This document shows positions 1 to 6,513 of a stretch of 7,259 nucleotides of DNA, one piece after another; the first letter of the stretch is position 1, and each line of letters starts with the position of its first letter. Both the position numbers and the translations under genes were made by a program. The DNA comes from Candidatus Accumulibacter sp. UBA704 (GTDB lineage: Bacteria > Pseudomonadota > Gammaproteobacteria > Burkholderiales > Rhodocyclaceae). The notes beneath the pieces were generated by a model. The model was not told the origin of the DNA, searched no databases, and saw only the letters and a program-made list of their open reading frames with translations. Location: contig DBMG01000012.1 of the NCBI GenBank assembly GCA_002304785.1, forward strand, positions 1 to 7,259, given 5' to 3'.

Positions 1-45
1 CTCGAAATCGGCGTCGACGCTGGAAAAACGCTTGATGGCAATCAC
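1..45 (-). CDS. hisD: Histidinol dehydrogenase, N-terminal fragment (runs off left edge)
   Basis: Only the first 15 codons are visible, reading M-I-A-I-K-R-F-S-S-V-D-A-D-F-E, which resembles the start of proteobacterial HisD (typically AIKRLSS-ADADFE). HisD is the cytosolic Zn-dependent NAD+ oxidoreductase that performs the last two steps of histidine synthesis, L-histidinol to L-histidine. The start is GTG. Its last three bases overlap the TGA stop of hisG as GTGA (positions 45 to 42), so translation is very likely coupled to hisG. No ATG exists in the visible frame to compete with it. The call rests on the N-terminal match plus the position directly after hisG, the usual betaproteobacterial order. 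The catalytic domain lies outside the window. Confidence 0.82.
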   Translation of the reverse strand, partial: MIAIKRFSSVDADFE

Positions 46-686
46 GGCCCTACTGCCCTGGCAATGGCTTCCATGATCGGGACGAGCTTCTCGCGCTTGA
101 GCTTCAGTGCCGCCTGATTGACAATCAGGCGTGACGAAATATCAATGATGTGCTCGACGGCCACCAGATTGTTGGCCTTCAGCGTCCCTCCCGTCGATAC
201 GAGATCGACAATCGCATCGGCCAGACCAGCAAGCGGCGCAAGCTCCATCGATCCATAGAGCTTGATCAGATCGACGTGCACCCCTTTGGCCGCAAAATGC
301 TCACGGGCGATATTGATGTACTTGGTCGCAACCTTGAGCCGCGCACCCTGACGCACAGCGTTTTCATAATCGAAACCAGCAGGAATCGCCACCATCATCC
401 GGCATTTGGCAATTTTCAGATCGAGCGGCTGGTAAAGCCCTTCGCCCCCGTTTTCGATCAGAACGTCCTTGCCGGCCACACCGATGTCCGCCGCGCCATA
501 CTGCACGTAAGTCGGCGCATCGGTAGCTCGCACAATGACCACCCGCACATCCGCGCGGTTGGTCGGAATAATCAGCTTGCGCGAGGTCTCCGGGTTTTCA
601 AGAGGCTCAATACCCGCCGCGGCCAGCAACGGCAAGGTTTCTTCAAAGATTCGCCCCTTCGAAAGGGCTATGGTGATGCCATCCAC
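42..686 (-). CDS. hisG: ATP phosphoribosyltransferase catalytic subunit, short form (HisG-S)
   Basis: HisG catalyses the first step of histidine biosynthesis: ATP + PRPP gives phosphoribosyl-ATP + PPi, in the cytosol. The 214-residue protein opens with the family start DGITIALSKGRIFEE. It carries the HisG signature at about residues 148-169 (E-x5-G...D-L-V-S-T-G-G-T-L), whose DLVSTGGTL is the PRPP-binding loop. It ends about residue 214, so the regulatory C-terminal domain of the long form is absent. Known short-form enzymes work as a hetero-octamer with the HisRS-like HisZ, which is not in this window. The frame stays open upstream to 860, but that extension (58 residues, Arg/Gly/Ser-rich) crosses the upstream terminator and has no family counterpart. 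The GTG at 686 has a Shine-Dalgarno (AGGGAA, about 693-698) at proper spacing and matches homologue starts. The stop overlaps the hisD start. Confidence 0.96.
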   Translation of the reverse strand: MDGITIALSKGRIFEETLPLLAAAGIEPLENPETSRKLIIPTNRADVRVVIVRATDAPTYVQYGAADIGVAGKDVLIENGGEGLYQPLDLKIAKCRMMVAIPAGFDYENAVRQGARLKVATKYINIAREHFAAKGVHVDLIKLYGSMELAPLAGLADAIVDLVSTGGTLKANNLVAVEHIIDISSRLIVNQAALKLKREKLVPIMEAIARAVGP

Positions 687-714
687 GGCAAATTCCCTGC
701 TTGATAAAAGCGCG

Positions 715-720
715 ATTCTA
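715..720 (-). promoter_or_regulatory. Candidate -10 element for hisGD (TAGAAT)
   Basis: Between the hppA terminator and the hisG start, the minus strand reads TAGAAT, a 5/6 match to the sigma-70 -10 consensus. It would place transcription start near 708, giving a leader of about 20 nt before the GTG. No good -35 is seen 16-18 nt upstream (the region reads roughly GCATCG), so the promoter may be weak or activator-dependent. The terminator just upstream means hisGD probably needs its own promoter here. Confidence 0.35.
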
Positions 721-747
721 CCGTAACCCCGGAGGAACGATGCGCTA

Positions 748-767
748 CGGGGATACACACCGCCCCG
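748..767. repeat. Small inverted repeat upstream of hisG
   Basis: CGGGG at 748-752 and CCCCG at 763-767 can pair around a 10-nt loop. It lies just upstream of the -35 region of the candidate hisG promoter, so it is probably outside the transcript from that promoter. It could be an operator half-site pair or chance in GC-rich DNA. Confidence 0.25.
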
Positions 768-807
768 ACGTGACCGCAGGCGACAGCCACCAGGCGAAAC
801 AGATACG

Positions 808-836
808 AAAAAGGCCCCGATATTTGCCGGAGCCTT
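808..836 (-). terminator. Rho-independent terminator after hppA
   Basis: On the minus strand the arms are AAGGCTCCG (836-828) and CGGGGCCTT (819-811). They form a 9-bp stem with one U-G pair and an 8-nt loop, followed by a T-rich tail (positions 812-808, then CGTATC). It sits 25 nt past the hppA stop codon and before the hisG start. It should end the transcript carrying hppA and separate it from hisGD. Confidence 0.8.
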
Positions 837-861
837 CTTCGTTAGCAATGCTGCACACAAC

Positions 862-2883
862 TCACTTCATGAATACTTCGATCATCCCACCAAATTGAAC
901 GATTACCGGGGCAAACACGAGGGAAACGATCGTCATTAGCTTGATCAGGATGTTCATCGCGGGCGAGGAAGTATCCTTGAAAGGATCGCCGACAGTATCA
1001 CCGACCACCGCGGCCTTGTGCGCAAAGCTGCCCTTCCCACCGTGATTTCCTCCTTCGATGTATTTCTTGGCATTGTCCCAGGCCCCGCCGGAGTTGGCCA
1101 TGAAGATGGCCAGCAAAACGCCCGTCACCAACGCCCCGGCAATAAACCCGGCCAACGCCGCCGTTCCCAGAACCAGCCCCATGCCCAAAGGCAACACGAT
1201 GGCAAGCGAACCGGGCAACAGCATTTTCTTCAGCGATGCTGCCGTGGAAATGTCGACACACTTGGCGTAGTCCGGCTTGCCCTTGCCCTCCATGATGCCG
1301 GGAATGGTACGGAACTGCCGGCGCACTTCCTCGATCATGTCGGTCGCCGCTTCGCCAACCGCATCCATGGTCAACGCCGAGAAGAGGAACGGTATCATCG
1401 CACCAAGCATCAGCCCGGCCAGAGTCAGCGGATTCAGCAAGTCGATACTCTTCAATCCGACAGCCTGAGCATAGGCCGCAAAAAGTGCCAGAGCCGTCAG
1501 CGCCGCTGATCCGATGGCAAAGCCTTTGGCTATTGCGGCAGTGGTATTGCCGACCGCATCGAGCTTATCGGTGATTTCACGTATGCGGTGAGGCATTTCA
1601 GCCATTTCAGCGATACCCCCCGCATTGTCCGAAATGGGGCCATATGCATCGACGGAAACGGTAATGCCAGTGATCGAGAGCATCCCTACGGCGGCCAGCG
1701 AAATACCAAAAAGCCCCAACATCGTATCCTGCGCCCCCCCCATGACATAGAAAGAAACCAACATACCGGCGCACATGCACACCATCGGCCACATAGTGGA
1801 GTACATCCCGGTCGCCATCCCGGAGATCAGCGTGGTCGCCGGACCGGTCTCGGACTGTCGCGCAATGTTTTTGACAAACCGATAATCGCCCGACGTGTAG
1901 ATTTCGGTGATCTTGCCGATGGCCATACCGGCAACAAGACCAGCAGTGAGTGCGGCAAATGCCTTCAAGTTTCCAAAAACGAGTTGGCTCAGGACACCAG
2001 CCGCCACCGTGGTAATGCCGCCGGCCACATAGGTTCCGAGGTTGAGCGCGGCCTGCGGATTATCTCCTTTGCTCGCCCGGGCAATCAGAACACCGATAAT
2101 GCACGCCAGAATGCCCAGCCCGCACAGCGCGAAGACGTAGAGAATGCCTTCGCCATTCTTGAACAGAATCGCCCCCAGTGCAAAGGCACCGATGATCGAG
2201 CCGACGTAGGACTCGAAGAGGTCAGCCCCCATGCCGGCAACGTCGCCCACGTTGTCGCCCACGTTGTCCGCGATGACCGCAGGGTTGCGGGGATCATCCT
2301 CTGGAATGCCGGCCTCCACCTTACCGACAAGATCAGCGCCGACGTCCGCGGCCTTGGTGTAAATACCCCCGCCAACGCGCGCAAACAGCGCGATGGAACT
2401 CGCGCCCAGACCGAACCCGGTAATATAGTTGACGTTCTGATCGAACAGGAGATAGAGAACTCCCAGCCCGAACATCCCGAGCCCGGCCACCGACATGCCC
2501 ATGACGGCCCCGCCGGAAAACGCGACACGGAGCGCCATGCTCATTCCGTTCTGTGCCGCTGCAGCCGTGCGTACGTTGGCCTTAGTGGCCACCTGCATGC
2601 CAAAAAACCCGGCCAGGATTGAGCAACATGCTCCGCCAAGGAAGCACACCGCCGTCTGCCAGTTAATGAAGAACGAGAGCACCGCGAAAACAATGACAAT
2701 GAACACAAAAAGGTAGCGATACTCGCGGTAGAGAAACGCCATGGCTCCTTCGTGGATGAAGCCCGCGATTTCCTGCATGCGTGCGTTACCCGGATCAGCC
2801 TTACCGATCCCGACGCTCAGCACATAGGCAAAAACAAGAGCAACCACTCCCGACAGGGTGGCGATGATCAGATAGTTGTTCAA
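862..2883 (-). CDS. hppA: Membrane-bound pyrophosphatase, K+-dependent type, probable Na+ (or H+) pump
   Basis: This integral inner-membrane enzyme couples PPi hydrolysis to cation export. At 673 residues it is full length for bacterial members and is hydrophobic throughout, consistent with about 16 helices. The substrate site is clear: the GGGIYTKAADVGADLVGKVE loop at residues 171-190, DDPRNPAVIADNVGDNVGD at 196-214, and the C-terminal HKAAVVGDTVGDPFKDTS at 622-639. Gate residues are D221, E224 (DLFESY) and K648 (NILIKL). After GNTT (445-448), A449 and A452 stand where K+-independent enzymes have Lys and Thr, so K+ dependence is expected. K+ dependence combined with Glu at the E224 position (called 6.53 in the family) is the pattern of Na+ pumps such as Thermotoga's. 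This is inference, because the same Glu also occurs in K+-independent H+ pumps and in dual Na+/H+ pumps. The start is TTG at 2883, 8 nt after AGGAGG; the next in-frame Met is residue 36, inside the first conserved region. The gene is followed by a terminator. Confidence 0.96.
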   Translation of the reverse strand: MNNYLIIATLSGVVALVFAYVLSVGIGKADPGNARMQEIAGFIHEGAMAFLYREYRYLFVFIVIVFAVLSFFINWQTAVCFLGGACCSILAGFFGMQVATKANVRTAAAAQNGMSMALRVAFSGGAVMGMSVAGLGMFGLGVLYLLFDQNVNYITGFGLGASSIALFARVGGGIYTKAADVGADLVGKVEAGIPEDDPRNPAVIADNVGDNVGDVAGMGADLFESYVGSIIGAFALGAILFKNGEGILYVFALCGLGILACIIGVLIARASKGDNPQAALNLGTYVAGGITTVAAGVLSQLVFGNLKAFAALTAGLVAGMAIGKITEIYTSGDYRFVKNIARQSETGPATTLISGMATGMYSTMWPMVCMCAGMLVSFYVMGGAQDTMLGLFGISLAAVGMLSITGITVSVDAYGPISDNAGGIAEMAEMPHRIREITDKLDAVGNTTAAIAKGFAIGSAALTALALFAAYAQAVGLKSIDLLNPLTLAGLMLGAMIPFLFSALTMDAVGEAATDMIEEVRRQFRTIPGIMEGKGKPDYAKCVDISTAASLKKMLLPGSLAIVLPLGMGLVLGTAALAGFIAGALVTGVLLAIFMANSGGAWDNAKKYIEGGNHGGKGSFAHKAAVVGDTVGDPFKDTSSPAMNILIKLMTIVSLVFAPVIVQFGGMIEVFMK

Positions 2884-2891
2884 AACAATGG

Positions 2892-2897
2892 CCTCCT
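2892..2897 (-). promoter_or_regulatory. Perfect Shine-Dalgarno (AGGAGG) that fixes the TTG start of hppA
   Basis: The minus strand reads AGGAGG at 2897-2892, then 8 nt, then TTG at 2883. No ATG or GTG is available at a workable distance in this frame. A full-strength ribosome site probably compensates for the weak TTG start. Confidence 0.8.
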
Positions 2898-2933
2898 ATA
2901 ATGGTTTTTCGATTAGGAAAATGCGAAAAGGGG

Positions 2934-3716
2934 TCAAATGTTGGCCGAACGCCACCACGAGTTGTATTTGTCGCGAAGCTCCTGATGCGAGATCATCGGG
3001 TAGAACGCCAAATCGGCCCCGTTACCGATATAGAAGCCCTTCTTTACCATGCGATACGGGAACTCCATTGAATGCACGCGATGCACCAATTTGGTTTCCT
3101 TGGCTGCCAACGAATCGCCCGCTCCCGGCTTGAGAACCATCAGCGCTTCGCGCAAATGGTGGATGAATGAATAGGGAAGATCGTTCGCCGGACCGTTCTC
3201 CGGGTCACGGGCCAATGCACCTAATTCCAGTTCGACAAAGAAAAGGCCGGGAAAACGAATGAATTTGGACGGATTGACCGTCACGTTGTTGTAAAAACCG
3301 ACCGGATCCAGATTGCTCACGACCAGACTATTCACGGGAACCAGATCCTGATAGAGGTGGAGGCAGTCCTCTTTTTCGGCAGGCAACGTTCCGCGCGCTA
3401 GCTCCAGAGTGTGCCCATACGCCGTCGTCAGGTAGAGTTTCCCTATCGCGCTCAGCGGAAGATGTTCGAGAACCCGGTAGACCGAAACATAGACGGAATG
3501 CTTGGGCGTACCATCGGGCGTCGGAACGCACCGTTCGATGGCGGTGGGAATATCGAAGTAATCGCTACGAAACTCCGGATCGACTTCGAAGAACAGGCAT
3601 TGCCCTTTCGATTTGTATCCCGTACCCGTCGCATAGTACTGGCCGAATTGTTCCGGAGGCAAATTGGAAGCAATCAATGCCTCGGGTATGAGAGAAAAAT
3701 ACAAATGTACGTCCAC
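2934..3716 (-). CDS. Uncharacterised 260-residue soluble protein encoded upstream of hppA
   Basis: I do not recognise this family. From the GTG at 3716 it encodes 260 residues with no signal peptide and no hydrophobic stretch long enough for a membrane helix, so it is probably cytosolic. The most family-like segment is at about residues 10-50: IPEALIASNLPPEQFGQYYATG, then G-x-K-S-K-G-Q, then LFFEVDPEF. It has many aromatic residues and prolines, three cysteines (40, 63, 118) without a CxxC, and a C-terminal end with paired tryptophans (YNSWW, 251-255). The mixed hydrophobic/charged pattern suggests an alpha/beta fold. The frame opens five codons earlier at a TTG (3731), but that TTG is embedded in the Shine-Dalgarno GGAGGAAGG, so GTG is the better start. 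The stop lies 50 nt before the hppA start with no terminator between, so the two genes are probably co-transcribed. Base composition and reading quality argue for a real gene. Confidence 0.88.
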   Translation of the reverse strand: MDVHLYFSLIPEALIASNLPPEQFGQYYATGTGYKSKGQCLFFEVDPEFRSDYFDIPTAIERCVPTPDGTPKHSVYVSVYRVLEHLPLSAIGKLYLTTAYGHTLELARGTLPAEKEDCLHLYQDLVPVNSLVVSNLDPVGFYNNVTVNPSKFIRFPGLFFVELELGALARDPENGPANDLPYSFIHHLREALMVLKPGAGDSLAAKETKLVHRVHSMEFPYRMVKKGFYIGNGADLAFYPMISHQELRDKYNSWWRSANI

Positions 3717-3720
3717 GCTG

Positions 3721-3729
3721 CCTTCCTCC
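3721..3729 (-). promoter_or_regulatory. Shine-Dalgarno (GGAGGAAGG) deciding the GTG start of the unknown gene
   Basis: The minus strand reads GGAGGAAGG then CAGC then GTG (3716). The GGAGG core is 8 nt from the GTG. The upstream TTG (3731) overlaps this element and has no such site of its own. Confidence 0.75.
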
Positions 3730-3772
3730 AATAGTTGTTCGCGATTTCGATTCGCTGGCTGTAGAAATTCTG

Positions 3773-3778
3773 AATATA
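3773..3778 (-). promoter_or_regulatory. Candidate -10 element (TATATT) for the unknown gene and hppA
   Basis: TATATT on the minus strand matches the -10 consensus at 5 of 6 bases and would give a leader of about 50 nt. A small palindrome, CCGA-GAA-TCGG (3780-3790), sits directly upstream in the spacer. No convincing -35 is visible at 16-18 nt, so the element may depend on an activator or be chance in a locally AT-richer region. Confidence 0.3.
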
Positions 3779-4034
3779 GCCGATTCTCGGATACTTCCCT
3801 ATCGCAATCCTGCGGAAATACAAATGCCGCCGGATTTGAAGACTAGCTGCCCCCAGAAGCCAGGATTTTCCAAAGCCCCTGCCAAACGCAGAATTTAGAA
3901 TGGATTCATTTCCAATCGCATGTATTGACACGCCGCTCGGCAAATCCTTGAGCCGATCGCTGCCACCAAAAACAAAATGCTGCTCGGATTCCCCGTAAGG
4001 AAAACCTCGACAAACCGCACAACGGAAAATGATG

Positions 4035-4067
4035 AAGGAAGAGCCGTTCTGGAAGAGGCTGTTCCTT
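4035..4067. repeat. Imperfect inverted repeat, 11-nt arms (10 of 11 paired)
   Basis: The plus strand has AAGGAAGAGCC (4035-4045), an 11-nt loop and GGCTGTTCCTT (4057-4067), differing from perfect by one central mismatch. On the minus transcript the stem is followed by CATCATTTTCC, which is not a proper U-tract. On the plus strand it is followed by TTGCGTC. It may be a weak terminator after murA, a structured leader element or a protein-binding site. Confidence 0.45.
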
Positions 4068-4141
4068 TTGCGTCTTAAAGCGTGTGGCCAGCCGACCTAA
4101 GCAACTGGCATCCCTGTGATTTTTTGAATAATTCGCGATGA

Positions 4142-4170
4142 AGTTTACAACGCCAGCCGTGCAATCACAA
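4142..4170 (-). promoter_or_regulatory. Candidate sigma-70 promoter in the murA-downstream gap
   Basis: The minus strand has TTGTGA (4170-4165, 4/6 to the -35 consensus), a 17-nt spacer and TAAACT (4147-4142, 4/6 to the -10 consensus). Transcription would start near 4135 and run about 420 nt before the unknown gene, through the inverted repeat at 4035-4067. The spacing is ideal but the boxes are only moderate. Confidence 0.35.
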
Positions 4171-4265
4171 GACGCCCAATGCAACAATAATGCACAACAT
4201 GGTGCGCTATACGCAGCACAGGGAACGACCGAACGCCATCGCCCCGGCCTTCAGAAAATAATGAG

Positions 4266-5519
4266 CTATCTGACTCTTCTTACGCGAGCCCCGAGACGCG
4301 ACAGCTTTTCCTCGATACGCTCATAGCCCCTGTCGAGATGGTAAATGCGCTCGATCAGTGTTTCGCCCTGGGCCACCAAGCCAGCGATGACCAAGCTGGC
4401 GGAAGCCCTCAGATCCGTCGCCATGACCGTCGCCCCGTCGAGCCTGGGGACGCCAGTGACGAGTGCATTGTTAGCGTCGATCCTGATATCCGCGCCCAAC
4501 CGGATCAACTCGACGGCGTGCATGAACCGATTTTCGAAGATTGTTTCACGAATGACAGCGGAACCTTCAGCCACACAATTGATGGCCATGAACTGCGCCT
4601 GCATATCCGTCGGAAAAGCCGGATACGGGGCAGTACGGATACTCACAGCCTTTAGCCGCTGCGGCGCCTTGAGGACAATGGCGTCTGCCTGACAATCAAT
4701 TTCGCAGCCGGTCTCGCGCAGTTTATCGACGACCGAGTCCAGCCAAACGGCGGAGGTACGGGTCAATCGCACGTTACCGTGTGTCGCGGCGGCCGCACAA
4801 AGATATGTCCCCGTTTCGATCCGGTCGGGCATCACCGAATGTGCCGCACCATGCAACTTATCCACACCCTGTATTCGAATGCAATCCGTTCCAGCGCCGC
4901 TAATCTGTGCCCCCATGGACACCAGGCAGTTGGCGAGGTCGACTACTTCCGGTTCGCGAGCCGCGTTTTCGATGACAGTTTCCCCGTCAGCCAGCACGGC
5001 TGCCATCATCAGGTTTTCCGTTCCAGTGACCGTCACCATATCGGTCACGATACGGGTACCCCGCAGGCGACTCGCCGTGGCATGCACGTAACCACCTTCG
5101 ACCGTTATCTCGGCCCCCATCGCCTGCAAGCCCTTGATGTGCTGATCGACCGGACGAGCCCCGATGGCGCAACCGCCGGGGAGAGACACCCGCGCCTCGC
5201 CACACCGCGCCAGCAACGGTCCCAGTACTAGAATAGAAGCACGCATGGTCTTGACCATATCGTAGGGCGCGAACGGATTGTTCAGTCCGCTGCTGTCCAG
5301 GGTCAGGGCTTCATTGCCGTCCATCGTCACGACAACCCCCATTTGACCAATCAGGCGCAGCATCGTCGAGATGTCATTCAGATGCGGGATATTGGACAAA
5401 CGCAACGTGTCGCCGCAGAGCAGGCTGGCGCAGAGGATCGGCAAGGCCGCATTCTTTGCGCCGGAAATCGCCACTTCGCCGACCAGCGGCACACCACCTT
5501 CGATCAACAGCTTATCCAC
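4266..5519 (-). CDS. murA: UDP-N-acetylglucosamine 1-carboxyvinyltransferase (MurA)
   Basis: MurA transfers enolpyruvate from PEP to UDP-GlcNAc, the first committed cytosolic step of peptidoglycan synthesis. The 417-residue length is normal. Visible active-site residues are K22-N23 (SGAKNA), R93, C117 in the flexible loop LPGGCAIGARPVDQH (113-127), D305 in AFPTDMQAQF (301-310) and R397 in LDRGYERIEEKL (395-406). The loop residue is Cys rather than Asp, so the enzyme is expected to be of the fosfomycin-sensitive class. The start is GTG at 5519, overlapping the end of the BolA-like gene by 8 nt, with GGAG (5531-5528) 8 nt upstream inside that gene. This implies translational coupling. The following intergenic region has no strong terminator. 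Confidence 0.98.
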   Translation of the reverse strand: MDKLLIEGGVPLVGEVAISGAKNAALPILCASLLCGDTLRLSNIPHLNDISTMLRLIGQMGVVVTMDGNEALTLDSSGLNNPFAPYDMVKTMRASILVLGPLLARCGEARVSLPGGCAIGARPVDQHIKGLQAMGAEITVEGGYVHATASRLRGTRIVTDMVTVTGTENLMMAAVLADGETVIENAAREPEVVDLANCLVSMGAQISGAGTDCIRIQGVDKLHGAAHSVMPDRIETGTYLCAAAATHGNVRLTRTSAVWLDSVVDKLRETGCEIDCQADAIVLKAPQRLKAVSIRTAPYPAFPTDMQAQFMAINCVAEGSAVIRETIFENRFMHAVELIRLGADIRIDANNALVTGVPRLDGATVMATDLRASASLVIAGLVAQGETLIERIYHLDRGYERIEEKLSRLGARVRRVR

Positions 5520-5757
5520 GAAGCGCGCTCCATTCCTCTGGCGTGACGGTTTTCATCGACAAGGCATGCAGCTCGCCGCTGTCGAAATAGGAGCGCAGGA
5601 AAGCATTGACCATCTGTTGGCGCTGGACGCGACTCTTACCGGCAAATTGCGCGCTGACGACAAGCGCTTCGAAATGTTCGCCATCACCTTCGACGTGCAC
5701 AGCTTCACAGGATAACCCATCGGCAATGATTTTCTTGATCTGCTCGGATTGCATCAT
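5512..5757 (-). CDS. ibaG: BolA-family protein, IbaG type
   Basis: This 81-residue protein has the small BolA fold. The core VHVEGDGEHFEALVVSAQF (20-38) is followed by the helix segment SRVQRQQMV (42-50) and LHALSMKTVTPEEW (63-76). It matches E. coli IbaG (YrbA) in pattern better than BolA itself, and its position directly before murA is the same as in E. coli. Known family members bind monothiol glutaredoxins and help handle Fe-S clusters; the conserved His near the C-terminus (H64 here) is a likely cluster ligand. IbaG has been linked to acid stress. Two ATGs stand in tandem (5757 and 5754); GAGG (5770-5767) is 9 nt from the first, favouring it. There is a 3-nt gap after the permease stop and an 8-nt overlap with murA. 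Confidence 0.93.
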   Translation of the reverse strand: MMQSEQIKKIIADGLSCEAVHVEGDGEHFEALVVSAQFAGKSRVQRQQMVNAFLRSYFDSGELHALSMKTVTPEEWSALRG

Positions 5758-5760
5758 GAT

Positions 5761-6513
5761 TCAATACCTCAATTTGTAGCCCTTGCGCAGGAGAGCCAAT
5801 GTAGCAAGCCCCACGGCAAGAAATGATACGGAAGTAATTCCCAGGCTGACCCCGGGAGAAACGTCGGACACCCCGAAAAAACCGTATCGGAAGCCGTCGA
5901 TCATATAGAAGACGGGATTGAAATGTGACACTTCCTGCCAGAACGGCGGAAGCGAATGGATCGAATAGAAGACGCCGGACAGCATGGTCAGCGGCATGAT
6001 CAGGAAATTCTGGAAGGCGGCCAGCTGATCGAACTTGTCAGCCCAAATGCCGGCAATCATCCCGAGCGACCCCATGATCCCGCCACCGATCATGGCGAAG
6101 ACAACTATCCATGCCGGTGCGGCGAATTCCAGCGAAGCAAACCACCCGGTCACAACAAGAACCCCCAGACCAACCATCAGGCCGCGCAACACTGCAGCGG
6201 CAACATAGGCCAGATAGAACTCGACATAGGATATGGGCGGCAATAGCACAAAGATGATGCTGCCGGTTACCTTGGCCTGGATCAGGCTGGATGAACTATT
6301 GGCGAAGGCGTTTTGCAGCACCGACATCATGACCAGCCCGGGGACCAGAAATGCCGTATACCGGAGGCCGTTGATCTCGACCCGGCTCTCCAACACATGG
6401 GCAAAGATGAGCAGGTAAAGCAGGGCCGTCAGAACCGGGGCTGCCACGGTCTGGAAACTGACTTTCCAGAATCGCAGCACCTCCTTGTACAGCAGTGTAC
6501 GAAAACCGCTCAT
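5761..6513 (-). CDS. ABC-2 type transporter permease (YadH-like)
   Basis: This 250-residue inner-membrane protein is the channel half of an ABC exporter. Hydrophobic segments suggest six helices, at about residues 22-42, 54-72, 100-124, 132-155, 165-185 and 224-242. The ABC-2 signature region lies at about 169-214: NFLIMPLTMLSGVFYSI, then LPPFWQ, then FNPVFYMIDGFRYGFFG. This resembles E. coli YadH and the general ABC-2 drug, lipid or polysaccharide export class. The substrate cannot be told from the sequence. The ATG at 6513 overlaps the ATPase stop codon as ATGA, showing a coupled pair, and a purine-rich GAGAGAG lies upstream. The gene is full length with no sign of damage. Confidence 0.93.
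   Translation of the reverse strand: MSGFRTLLYKEVLRFWKVSFQTVAAPVLTALLYLLIFAHVLESRVEINGLRYTAFLVPGLVMMSVLQNAFANSSSSLIQAKVTGSIIFVLLPPISYVEFYLAYVAAAVLRGLMVGLGVLVVTGWFASLEFAAPAWIVVFAMIGGGIMGSLGMIAGIWADKFDQLAAFQNFLIMPLTMLSGVFYSIHSLPPFWQEVSHFNPVFYMIDGFRYGFFGVSDVSPGVSLGITSVSFLAVGLATLALLRKGYKLRY

Larger units (their letters stand above)
3717..4265. other. About 550-nt intergenic region between murA and the unknown gene
   Basis: I see no convincing protein gene here. The short frames present on either strand (for example minus 3906-4187 and plus 4138-4326) lack ribosome sites and resemble no family; the plus one also runs antisense into the end of murA. The stretch looks richer in A and T than the flanking genes. 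It contains a candidate promoter (4142-4170), an imperfect inverted repeat (4035-4067), a second candidate -10 (3773-3778) and a small inverted repeat, CAAAT...ATTTG, at 3821-3838. No tRNA, rRNA or recognisable riboswitch was found. No clear U-tailed terminator follows murA. Confidence 0.6.

Noticed and set aside
687..860. N-terminal 58-residue extension of HisG in the open frame
   Set aside because: It crosses the hppA terminator, looks non-protein-like, and homologous HisG proteins start at the internal GTG at 686, which has a proper ribosome site.
1588..2622. 344-codon open frame on the plus strand inside hppA
   Set aside because: It is fully antisense to a clear full-length hppA; its Arg/His/Gln/Gly-rich translation is typical of a complement-strand shadow and it has no recognisable domain.
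2897..2902. Perfect TATAAT on the plus strand, antisense to the hppA ribosome site
   Set aside because: The best upstream -35 (TTGTTC at 15-nt spacing) is poor, and nothing on the plus strand downstream looks like a gene. It partly arises from the AGGAGG complement. An antisense RNA cannot be excluded.
2902..2940. TTGACC overlapping the unknown gene's stop as a -35 for hppA
   Set aside because: No acceptable -10 is found 16-18 nt downstream, and the TTGACC arises from the TGA stop context.
3870..3884. Sigma-54-like TGGCAGG-N4-TTGGA on the minus strand
   Set aside because: The near-invariant GC of the -12 element is replaced by GG, and no activator site is evident.
3986..4006. Imperfect hairpin GGATTCCC / GGAAAACC as a terminator
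   Set aside because: It has an internal mismatch and a G-U pair, and the nearest T-runs on the minus strand are about 10 nt away, too far for a standard intrinsic terminator.
3906..4187. 93-codon frame on the minus strand in the murA-downstream gap
   Set aside because: It has no ribosome site, a Cys/Trp/Arg-rich composition and no family resemblance; it is probably chance.
4138..4326. 62-codon frame on the plus strand
   Set aside because: It has no ribosome site and runs antisense into the 3' end of murA.
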